Below, one piece after another: positions 12,507 through 22,074 of a stretch of DNA of 64,000 nt (its first letter is position 1; each line of letters begins with the position of its first letter). The notes beneath the pieces are model-generated. The model did no database searches. It was given only the letters and a program-made list of their open reading frames with translations, and was not told the origin of the DNA. The position numbers and the translations under genes are program-made. This DNA comes from Cerrena zonata (Eukaryota; Basidiomycota; Agaricomycetes; Polyporales; Cerrenaceae). The stretch covers positions 2,046,001 through 2,110,000 of the forward strand of contig JASBNA010000004.1 in the NCBI GenBank assembly GCA_038087015.1, written 5' to 3'.

Positions 12507-15500
12507 TTGTACAAAGAAGTATCCTGGATCGTAATGTACATTTGTATTCTTCTATCGGGAAATCATTTGGTTAGGATCAAAATGGTGTTCCTTCGCACTG
12601 AGTCATCCTGCAACAACATGATAATGTCTGTAGTTGGTCAATCGATTCCAATAGAATGGTCTCCAAGGTCGTTAATCTCACGAAGATCGTCCGGTTGATG
12701 TATATTCAGGTTCGGAGTTTCTAAAGGGTATGTTGTTTACATTCCGATCCCGTGAATGGCATATGTCATTTGTTGCACATAGTACGTAAAAGGCTGTATC
12801 CACAAATAAAAGTCTTCTTGAGAAACGTCATAAGACTAAATGAGGGTAGGCAAAAATAAGCTTACCACTGTCTGGTATTCGGTAGCGTGTGTTGGGATTA
12901 ATGATGAATGTAAACATACTTTATCAGGACCACTCTCCAAGTATACTCCCGTCTGCCTCCCATCGACCGAACGATGAAGATAGTTCACCCGGTAATGATG
13001 TCAACGAAATGGGCTTGTGCTATTGCATCCTTGACTGCATTGTGACCCTTGTGATCCGTGAAGTTGTGGTTATGGATTGTTTGGTCGCGCGAGCAAGGTC
13101 AGGAAGAGTAGGAGCGTCATCTTTCTAGGCGGCACACGCGGGTGGGCCTTCGAAGCTGGCAGATGTCAGATTGAATTCCAAGGCCTAAGTGAATTCGAAA
13201 AAACAGGGTTCAACAAGACGCTGACGCTCTAGAGAACGACAGGAAGCTGACAGCGAGAAGCGAGATGAACCTGAACTGTCGTGATTGTTATCATCACCAA
13301 GTTAGGGGCTGCGAAGAGCCATTTACCAGGATGCCGGATGGTGGTGGATGACTAGAAAGTTTACGTGTACCCGTGTGGGTACCCAAAAATGGTCACGCTT
13401 ACATGCCGGGCCTCCAGTATGCTTCTACGTTCTGTAAGTAATTCCAAACAATGCAACGAACTTCACGAAGCTTCAACTCACCCTAGTTGCTAACAAGCTT
13501 TTTGTCTTCCCCGTATCAGATCTTTTTGACATGATTGGTTGTGAGCATCGCTGTTCTCCTGGACGATGTTGATTTTAGGGAATAATTACCGCATCTGTGA
13601 AACGGTGAGTTCATTCCACTTGATAACTTTAATATTCTTTGCTATACCCTCCACACCTAGGGCAGGCACCTAAGTTGCTGTCCTTTACGGCTGAGAAAAT
13701 TCTGCTGACATGAGGAACAAGAGTGGTAGGCTATGACCGATAGCCTACAACTCTTTCATCCTCATGGTGTGTTTTCTAGTTATCGCCTGCTCTTGCAGCG
13801 AGATCTAGGAAACATACCGCGAGGAAAAGAGATGCAGGCTAACCCAGTGGGTTATCTCGGAGTACTGACCCAAATATATAGCGGTCCATCGAGGAGACCA
13901 GACTGCTGCTTAGTTCCTCAATATAATCACAATCCGGTTGTAATAATGAACCGAGGACCAGGAGGCACCTCAAATATTGCGGAATAATCGTATTCCGTGC
14001 TTTGGACGAACGATGCGCTACGATGCGGCCCCAGTTATCTGAAACATGCGGCTCCCCGTCATCAAGATAAACTAAAGTAAGAAAAATATGGTCAAATCTT
14101 ATACTTAACATAAATCTTGGGAGCTCACCAACATCGTGAAACAGCATGGAACTGTCCACTAGAAACATATTTCTATCCCTGAGGTGGGTAATCCAGAGGC
14201 CGATTCGTACCCTGAATTCCGAAGGATGCAAGTGAGATTTTACTCCGACCTCGCCACTCCACCCCGCCGGCTTTATACTTGCACGAAGTGTCCATCAGAT
14301 CATTTCAGATGGAGTGTTATCGGAGTTGGACTCCGGCTTCCAAGCGCAAGGTTCGACACACCTCTTGCAAACAGCATGCCGTTGAACGACTCTGTGTCTC
14401 CACTAAAGCTGCCTTGAGGCGGACGTGTTCAAACAGAGTGTCTTCGAACTTGCATTCCTAAAATGGCGAAGTTTGTCAATATCTCTGGCGAAGGGCTGAG
14501 ATTGGCTGGTGCCGATTTGGCATTCCGCTCGTTGTTTGAGTTCAGCTACTCCGACGCACACGCGGATGCAAACACGATGGGTTCTCACTCGCAAATGTTA
14601 CGTCTCTCCTCTCGTTTTACATCACAAACACAGGAAATTTGGGGGCTTCTTTTCAGCTGACCAGCGGATCACACATACTGGGAATCCTCCTCTGTCGTGA
14701 TTCCATCTGTTTCATTTAAGACATTTACCTCGTGCTTGCGTGGCTAGTACGAAATACAGTCGCATTGCAATTTGCGGAACTCTTAGGGAACACATCATGG
14801 GCGGGATGCACGAACGGATCGATGGAGACGTAGGCCATCTCAGTAAGTTCTCAACCATTTTTCCGATAGTTGATGCAGTGCAACCGTTTTCTGATGGTTC
14901 GTACGACTGTCTAAATTGGACCGATAGACATCTGATTCGTTGGTTTTTTTTCAACCACAATGACCTTGGCTTTGGCTCTACGAAACGCTCAGGGCAGCCC
15001 GTAAACTCGCCCCTCTCATTTCCTTCTCCACCCCATCGATGTGCGTACTCAACCAAACATCATGTGTCCTTCGCGAATAGTCTTCCGTACTGGTTTCACC
15101 GGATGCTTTGGAAGCCAGGTTTTCCGCGGCGATCCATCCGATAACTTTGGCCCTCTCGACCAAGCTCGACCACTTTCTTTTCCTCTTAACTGGTCCGCAC
15201 TATCATCCTTTTTTGAATCGCTGAACGTGGCCATCACCCGTGGACTGTGTCTAGGCATATTCAAGGTCCGCCCTGTTGCGACAAGGAGAGTACTATTCAA
15301 AGTCTGGCCGTAGGCTGGTCTTACGGCTATGAAGTTTGTACCTTGTGTAACAAGTGAGGGCCGAAGCTCCCCAACCACACTGTACCTCGTAGAAGCGGCT
15401 AGCTCCGTGACATATTGCAAGCCCATTCTACATTCGTCTGTGACATGAATCTCTCCCATGATGCATCCATGAACTTCGCGAAGGTCGAACGGATGAAGGT

Positions 15501-16379
15501 CTGAATAACCACCCGGCTTGCGCTCCTGAATCCAATGAAACGTACCCGCACACGCATCCTACTCGCCGCTGCGATTCTTAATCTCCTTCTGGATGAAGGC
15601 ACCCGCTTTTTGAGACAGATATCCGAACTTGGTCGACCTTTCGACGTGCCATGTCCGGTCCTTATCCACGTTTCGGAAGCTATCTTTGACAACTCAACAG
15701 GTTCAACACTGTCACGTATTAACGGAGTCTGTATGCGTTGGATCTTCATAAAACACTGTCGGATCTGCGAAGCTCCGTGACTGGTGCTATCAGTCTTTAC
15801 GGGTCTTCTAAGACTAGGGCAAACACGCCTGCAGTAGGAGCTCGGGAGTCTTCACTCGAGTGCCGCTCTGTTCAACAATAGAAGGATATTTCACTTCTAT
15901 TCACAACTCACAGAGTTCATCTTCGAGCATGCTGATCTTACTCCATAAGGAATCCATACACCTCTATTCCTCATGCCCGAACGGTGATCGACAGGACACA
16001 TCGCGAGTGGAAAAACCTGTTGAATGGAAGTCACTGATGAGCGGTAGGAACATGGATTTCTCGTGCTGTTCATTCTCGGGATTGAAGCGGGCGTTGTATT
16101 CTATGACTTCATGTCGACAACTTTACCGGGACGACGGCCTGACGCTGCTCGCCCCTCAACGTCAGCCCTTTTTTCCGAACTCCTAAGCAAACTACAACAC
16201 ATGTTCATGTCCACCCTCGAAATGGATTACCTCTTGCCCAAGTTTCTACCAGGCACATGACTCATGATCGACTGCGGTTCTGGACTTGTCAGTTTCGCGG
16301 AGAGTTGACGGGGTGCGGGGCATTGATGTTTCGTCAATGACGCAGGGAGGGATGTCATCTTCAAAATGCTGACATAGGC
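12507..16379. other. gene-poor block, nothing recognised
   Basis: Nearly 4 kb with only short, unspliceable-looking frames on both strands (for example 13839-14231 -, 14740-15144 +, 15049-15459 -). None shows a recognisable motif or a plausible chain of exons. The block may be decayed coding or mobile-element sequence, as the FAD-oxidase relic just to the right suggests, but no terminal repeats were seen. Confidence 0.4.
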
Positions 16380-16439
16380 TGAACATTGCAATGTCTGTGG
16401 CGACCTGTTACTAAAAACTTTACTTCCTCTCGCATAACC

Positions 16440-16720
16440 CCTAGTAACCGCAAATGTATTTTCATAATTGGTGCTGGTGCTTCAGTCATATCTGCGGTGA
16501 ATACTTGCAGCCGGCGCCGCCCGAAATGTTACGAGGTGTCCGTCCTCGACAACGAGAGCTACACAGCCTAAGGAGGAATAACGGCCTTCATTGGCATCGA
16601 TGTCCGGAGATTTGGTGCAGGGTTACATCGACGATGGGCATGCAAGGTGGCAGGTCTTGCCTTCGCAAATGCGATACGCATGTTCAGAATGTTGGGCTCT
16701 AAAACCTACCGCACTAGGCA
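16440..16720 (+). pseudogene. decayed FAD-dependent amine-oxidase-like fragment
   Basis: The + strand translates to a dinucleotide-binding motif (IFIIGAGASVISAVNTC) followed by YEVSVLDNESYTA, a stop, then GGITAFIGIDVRRFGAG and, in shifted frames, DDG...QGG and FANAIRMFRMLG. This order matches the N-terminus of basidiomycete NAD(P)/FAD-binding amine-oxidase-like proteins (GAGASGISA, then a D/E-rich strand end, GG-A-IGID-RFGAG-INDG, then MFR-LG). At least one stop and two frame changes interrupt it, and no start codon or C-terminal part is found. I infer a dead gene fragment; whether unmarked introns explain part of the breaks cannot be settled by eye. Confidence 0.5.
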
Positions 16721-18235
16721 TGTAGTAGGTCTTCGATCGTTGTTTCCTCATTCCCTGAAGTTGATCGTATTTGAAACGGGCAGAGTTGGTAGAAAAAAAA
16801 GACACCTAGACAAATGTCTGTTACGTTGCAATTTCGAGATGCTATCGTAAAAATGATTGTGTATTAACGATCATCAAGAAGACGCAGTTCGGCCACTGGC
16901 AATGCCATGTTGAAGATCTGAAGACTTTCTATAGACTCGGACTTCGAAAAGAAGACGGATCACTCATGGGTAGCTCTGTGGTTTGCTGCCGAGGATCAAA
17001 TGCCGTATACATTGCATGATGTAAAAGGGGGATAGATTTTATAATGCAATCTCCTCCCCTTCTATTACATGCGCTGTGCGAAGGATGGATCGAAGGTCAA
17101 AATGAGCTTCGACTTAATTCACTACCAGCCCCGCGGAGAGAAAACAGCAAGGAGTCCTAACCTCTTCTATCTCCACTCAAAGTATCTCCGGTCATCTAAA
17201 CGAGCACCGTTCATCACCTCTGGTAACACACGAAGCTCAAGGACTGTGTTACAAGCACTGGCTGCGGGCCTAACCCTAACGTAATCCTCAGTGGCACGCA
17301 CAACTTAGCAACTACTTCTGGTCTATTTCTCTGATCTGAATCATGTAATTTGTAGGGCTGCACAGTCGGATGCCTACTATTTCCCTTAAATGTCTCGTCT
17401 CCGCGAGGAATTACTACATGTTACCATGTTCGGACGCACATCGAATGATGTCATTCAATTATATTACCTAAAGGCTGTGCTCGACTCGGGAAGATCTCAA
17501 CTTGCCGTTGACAATTATACGTAAAAGTAAACGGTATGTATTCAAGTTCAACTTGTCCGTGTTGCAGTTGTCAAGTCACTGGTAGGATACAGTAACCTAT
17601 GAGCAAGGGCATACGGAAGGAGAATATGCTGATAATGCTATGTCATATTGTCCCTGCCCAGTGAATAAGTATCAACGGATATAGCAGGTTATAAAACATC
17701 TGACAATCTGGATCACGCTGGACCCACGCGTGAACATGTGTCTCCCAGGTTCTGGCGGGGTCGAGCACCTTCCCTTATCTCGGCGCGATATACAATACTG
17801 TGTTGTGATATCTGTCGGGTGTGCTGCCGACAACGCACTCGTCCGAACAACTGCGACACAAATCATGATATGGATAATATCGGATTCCAGTTGTTATACT
17901 ATCCATCCCAGGTTCGTAGACAAATATTGACTGATGGTCATACCGGTCTATCATGTCGAGCTTTCGTTTCTCGACGAGTAGACTCATTGAACAACGCCAT
18001 TTCAACGGGATCTTATCGGTAGGTGACAGGACCTGCCGCTAAATTACGGCGTCCGATGCATCATAATAGTCCAAGAAAAGCTGTAACACCATTATTGTGT
18101 GGATGTACCTGGAATGGGGAGGATAACGGTGCTACTTCCGAGACATCTTGATTAGTTGGACTCGCGCTGAAGAGATAAGCCCAAGGTAGCGTAAGTAGAC
18201 TGTTTTCCAAGTTCGGACAGCTATTTGACTTTTAG
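16721..18235. other. gene-poor block, nothing recognised
   Basis: Short frames only. The first few hundred bases may be further decayed remnant of the FAD-oxidase fragment, but no motif is readable. The rightmost part is the upstream region of the small secreted peptide gene. Confidence 0.4.
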
Positions 18236-18244
18236 TATAAATAC
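18236..18244 (+). promoter_or_regulatory. TATA box of secreted-peptide gene A
   Basis: TATAAATAC lies 140 bases upstream of the ATG at 18376. The same nine bases occur at nearly the same distance from the paralogous gene on the opposite strand. A likely 5' UTR intron (GTAAGT at about 18298 to GCAG at about 18360) sits between box and ATG. Confidence 0.6.
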
Positions 18245-18375
18245 AGGAGTAGAAGGACAGGTATGACCCTCAGCTCACTACTACAGAATCAACCCTTGTA
18301 AGTTCCAAAAACAAAACATGGTCACTTCTGTGGATGATAACACTGACCAAATGATGCAGTAGTGTACTTCTCATC

Positions 18376-18587
18376 ATGTTCTTCCACAACATTACCAAGG
18401 TCCTCGTCTTCGTCATGGCTGCCGTCATGACTGCTTCTGCCATGCCCGTCACGGTGGAGAGCGACGCTCGGTCAGTGTTGCCCTATATATTTACAGAAAT
18501 TAAACAGAAAATTTACATCTTTGTAGCGAAATCACTGAGCGTGCACCTCCCTCCTGCACATCTATCTCTTGCACTCACGCTGGTTAA
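18376..18587 (+). CDS. small secreted two-cysteine peptide precursor A
   Basis: A 51-residue precursor in two exons (18376-18470 and 18527-18587). The N-terminus has a signal-peptide pattern: MFFHNITK, a hydrophobic core VLVFVMAAVMTASA, and a short charged linker ending SDAR. Exon 2 encodes EITERAPPSCTSISCTHAG. The Glu-Arg before Ala-Pro-Pro could be a processing site, leaving a 14-residue tail with Cys-x4-Cys-x-His; this is inference. The phase-2 intron sits at the same codon (Arg) as in the paralogue at 19038-19249. No family is recognised: it lacks the CaaX end of mating pheromones and the eight cysteines of hydrophobins. The pairing, the shared TATA box and the conserved exon 2 make it a real gene in my view. 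Confidence 0.7.
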
Positions 18588-19037
18588 ATTATTTTCATGC
18601 TATTATATTGAATAGTCTCCCGTATTGCAAATATATGGTTTTATTTTATTCCGCACGGACAGACTGGATGTTGAGCATTGAATTGATCGGGCGGTGAGTA
18701 TAAACTCTCGAGCGGCGCCGCCTTCAGCTAGATAAGTTCTACTGGAGATACAATTACGTGAAACAGGGAGGTGTGAGAGCGAATGAGATGTACTAGTACG
18801 ATGTAAATAAGTATCGATTAAATCAAACTAGTAGTCATCCATTTGATCTACATACACAACCCACTCACTTGGCACGTTCATTGCGCATGCAGCTGGGCGC
18901 TGGCAAGGTAGGAATACTATCTCAATGATGCCGCCAGTAATCATAGTCATAGTTTGTTTAAGATTCATCATCAAACATATTGTTACAGAACAAGCAGCCT
19001 TCGATATGTGGTCTTACAGCCGTACGACCAGCGTACC
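18588..19037. other. intergenic spacer between the convergent peptide genes
   Basis: About 450 bases shared by the 3' ends of two convergent small genes. No open frame of note and no third peptide copy were found. Confidence 0.5.
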
Positions 19038-19249
19038 TCAGGTACCATGCTGACACGCGGGGCCGGAGCAGGTAGGCGGGGCACGTTCAACGAGTTCTCT
19101 GAAAGCAAGAAGTTAGCTTTCGTCTCTATCACTATGGTGAGCTGATATGGGGCAGGAACTCACCGTATGTTGATGTCGATGGGAGTAGCAGAGGTGGCTA
19201 CGACGGCGGCCATGGCGAGGAGAATAGCTTTGGCAGTGTTGAAAAACAT
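19038..19249 (-). CDS. small secreted two-cysteine peptide precursor B (paralogue of A)
   Basis: A 48-residue precursor in two exons on the reverse strand (19249-19164 and 19098-19038). The signal peptide reads MFFNTAKAILLAMAAVVATSA, matching precursor A in its MFF start and alanine-rich core. Exon 2 encodes ELVERAPPTCSGPACQHGT, identical to A at E, E-R-A-P-P, both cysteines, the histidine and the spacing Cys-x4-Cys-x-His. The intron is phase 2 at the same arginine codon. The two exon 2 units are the same length (19 codons), and the CDS spans are the same size (212 bases). Function unknown; a short secreted signal, defence or host-interaction peptide is possible but not shown by the sequence. 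Confidence 0.7.
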
Positions 19250-19378
19250 CGTATGCGATATTTGTACCTTCATGAGAGGTGTTAGTGAGAAGTGATGAAG
19301 AGGGATTGGTGAGGCAGGAATCACTCACTATAGGTATTTTAGTGTTGGGTCGAAGTATTTTCAACCCAAAGTCCAGCC

Positions 19379-19387
19379 GTATTTATA
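19379..19387 (-). promoter_or_regulatory. TATA box of secreted-peptide gene B
   Basis: The reverse strand reads TATAAATAC 138 bases upstream of the ATG at 19249, mirroring gene A. The bases between may include a 5' UTR intron starting GTGAGT near 19330. Confidence 0.6.
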
Positions 19388-19935
19388 CAGAAAGGGTGGG
19401 CCAAGAATATACATTATTTGCATTTTCCATCCCGCTTGCAGCTCTGGATCCGACACTAGTCAGAGATAAGAGGATAATAATAGTGGAGTAAGAGACCGGC
19501 CGAGCTGCTATGTAATAGACCAGGTCAGATATCATGTGTCGGATTGATGGACAGTGGACTCACTCGTCGTAGAACTTGTTGTATTCAGAGCGTGTCCTGA
19601 GTCCAAAGTCGTTTTGGAAGCTGGGCGCGAGCAAAGAAAACACCAAGGCCCATTCGAGCAGGGTCAAACACCGACGTCTTCAGGGATAAACGGAGGCGAA
19701 AATGAAAACGACCAAAGTAGATCACCACATGAGGAATACAGGCACGATGGCATAACAGACTGATCACCGCTCGTACCCGCACTGCGTCGCATGGGACTCG
19801 TGAAAATGTGAAATGTACTCTAGGAGTTAGGCGTACTCGGCGAGATCGTTGCCGTTCCAGCAAATCACATACCAGTGTGCTTCTGTCCGCCATTCGAATA
19901 CGATCGGGAGGTACCACAGAAACAGTCATGATGTA
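19388..19935. other. intergenic, nothing recognised
   Basis: About 550 bases between the promoter of peptide gene B and the 3' end of the FIT-family gene. Short overlapping open frames only. Confidence 0.5.
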
Positions 19936-20888
19936 TCATTGCATCTGGTGACATACATTGGCGGGACAATATGATGGATAACTGTTGCACGATATTAATG
20001 GGGGTATAAAGCTACGGTGGCTTAAAAGAAAGGCAGCTGCGTCAACGAGTAGCCTGCCACCCCCTAGTACTGACAAAACAAATTAGTTGAAAGTTTTAAA
20101 CTTGAATGAAAATGAAACTCACGGAAACCCGAAAACTTCTCAAATGGCGTATGAAAGTATACACTTGTAGCATACACCGATACAATCGAGGCTGACACAA
20201 CACCAATATTGAAAATCACTGCCAATATATGAAGCGGTGACCATGGTAATGATTCTTCTTGTCCATTCGATGCGCGAATCTTTGCGAAAGAGTAACGTAT
20301 TTGGTCTGCGAGGAACAGGATAGACATGGTAAGGAGAAAGAGATGTCCTGAAACATCATGCCCTTTTCTGAGTCTAGGTGTTGTGTTCCATGATGCGTCG
20401 GGGATGGCGAATGGTGAAGTAAAGAGTGAGGGATGTGTTGCAGGGGATATCGTGGTTTTTGTGTAACAAAATTCGTGAGGTACGTCGATGACGCCTCCCG
20501 CAGGAAGTGCAACAACACAAGCACCACCGGTTGTTGCGACAAAACGTTCGAGAATTGCAGGACCAAAGAACCATCCTGTGAATATAATCCACACCGCGGT
20601 CTCGATAAGGTATTGCACGACTCGGTGGAGTTTTCGTGTCGTCTGTGGGCTAGTCGCGAAAAGAAGGACGAAAGCGGCAGTTGTCCACCCCCATGTCTTC
20701 TTTATAAAGTATACGTTAAGTGCATTTTTCTTGTTGGCGAAGTAATGTGTTTGGTGTAAATGATGGGGGAGATGTGTAATGAGAGGATTCGAGGTATCGA
20801 GATAGGTTTCATACACGACTGAATAAACCGTTCCGAGGGTGATTATGATGAACAAAAGTTTGAGAATATTGCGAGGAAAGTAGGCCAT
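19936..20888 (-). CDS. FIT-family ER membrane protein (fat storage-inducing, Scs3/Yft2-like)
   Basis: FIT proteins sit in the ER membrane and act as acyl-CoA diphosphatases needed for lipid droplet budding and phospholipid balance. The start at 20888 (MAYFPRNILKLLFIIITLGT) was chosen because the upstream in-frame extension is not membrane-like. Several hydrophobic spans follow, with the loop KTWGWTTAAFVLL, a long luminal loop, and the diagnostic GHDVSGHLFLLTMSILFLAD segment bearing the first catalytic His. A later His lies in VYATSVYFHTPFEKFSG. A strong GTGAGT donor follows FEKFSGF; splicing to CAG at 20070 adds 43 codons ending at 19936. Unspliced, the frame stops at 20064. The spliced form continues FLLGGG and I prefer it, but only the first part is sure. 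A head-to-head partner starts 322 bases away. Confidence 0.8.
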
Positions 20889-21210
20889 CGTCGTTGTGAA
20901 TAACCAATTTAAAGTCGTGAAGCGTTTGTTGCAGAGTAAGCCTCCAAGTTGCTGCAGGGCGTCGAAGAAGACGGTGACGTAACACGTTGTGGACACGTGT
21001 TTGTGTTCTCGGAAAAGGACGAATTTCCACAAATGGACGCATCACATATATTCGGCAATGGCCGAGAGCTTTCCACTGACTTCGGTCGAAGCTTCCGCCT
21101 CTTTAATCATTCCAGCTCTTGTCGGCTCTTTGTTTCCGTCCTTTCCACTTACCGCCACCAAGTGATATTTCAACAACAGCTCTTACGCTTTCTAAATACT
21201 CTGTTAAGAC
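20889..21210. promoter_or_regulatory. shared divergent promoter region
   Basis: The 322 bases between the FIT gene (leftward) and the small charged protein gene (rightward) must hold both promoters. No clear TATA box was seen, as is usual for bidirectional housekeeping promoters. Confidence 0.45.
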
Positions 21211-21885
21211 ATGTCTGCTATAGCCAGCTCTTCAGGTGTATCTGTCCCAGCTGCAACAGTCTCCAGCCTCCCAAACAGCGGGTATGCTTCCCCAGCTTCG
21301 TCCTATTATTCACCCTCGTCCAAGCCTTCCACACCAAAACCAAAGGTCAAACCTGTAAATGTATTTTCTAACGATGGTTCTTTCTTGGAACGTTTCCAGC
21401 AACTGAAGAAGGTACGACTTTTTGCATTTCATCTTTACTTAAGCCTCTGACGACAGGCATCCTTTATTTAGGATGAGGAAGAGAAGAAGAAACAGGAAGA
21501 TGCCCTCGAAAGGTGAGTCAAATACTCCTCCATGTATCTCGTTCTTCTCTGACGTGTCCTCATCAAATCTAGGAAGCGACAATTTGATAATCGTTTCGTA
21601 AGTCCCTACCACGCCAATACGCTATCAGTCTTATTCATGTATGCGTGTTATAGAAAAACAGGGGCAAGCGTCCTCCTCCTACTGAGTCAGACTCAACTTC
21701 TACCACAGAGCCTCTCTCAAAGAAGTCCAAATCCGAGGAGCCCTTGAGTAAGTCCGGTAAATGTTCTCCGCATTGTCTCATGCTTATTTGTCTTAGCTCA
21801 ATACGAGAAAGAAGTCAAAAATTACTCTGGCGGCGGTCGTGGGCTCAAAGACGATGGAAGTGGTGTCCGACCCCTCGTCAAGTAA
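21211..21885 (+). CDS. conserved-looking small charged protein, function unknown
   Basis: About 140 residues in five or six exons. The N-terminus is Ser/Pro-rich (MSAIASSSGVSVPAATVSSL), then PKVKPVNVFSNDGSFLERFQ and a Lys/Glu-rich helix (DEEEKKKQEDALERKRQFDN). A basic patch NRGKRPPP, an acidic/Ser stretch, and a C-terminal block YEKEVKNYSGGGRGLKDDGS ending GVRPLVK-stop at 21883-21885 complete it. Introns follow codons ending at 21411, about 21512, about 21599 and 21746. The pattern resembles small nuclear or nucleolar fungal proteins with a coiled-coil core, but I do not recognise a named family. Confidence 0.65.
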
Positions 21886-22074
21886 GATCAATAGTGGTGA
21901 GTGTTTTGAGCGATGCAGTAGTTATGCCCTTTCCCTCAGTGTATCAGGCTAACCTTCCTTAGTTCAAATAGTATTACGGGTTCGTTCTGCTGACATCTTG
22001 AACTACATAATGCATCCATAGTAAAGTCTGTAATGTTACAACTAATGATACCACTTATCCTCCCTCCGTGGTGT

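Noticed and set aside
18376..18587. Mating pheromone precursor
   Set aside because: The C-termini (CTHAG, CQHGT) lack a CaaX prenylation box, and a signal peptide is present, which basidiomycete pheromone precursors lack.
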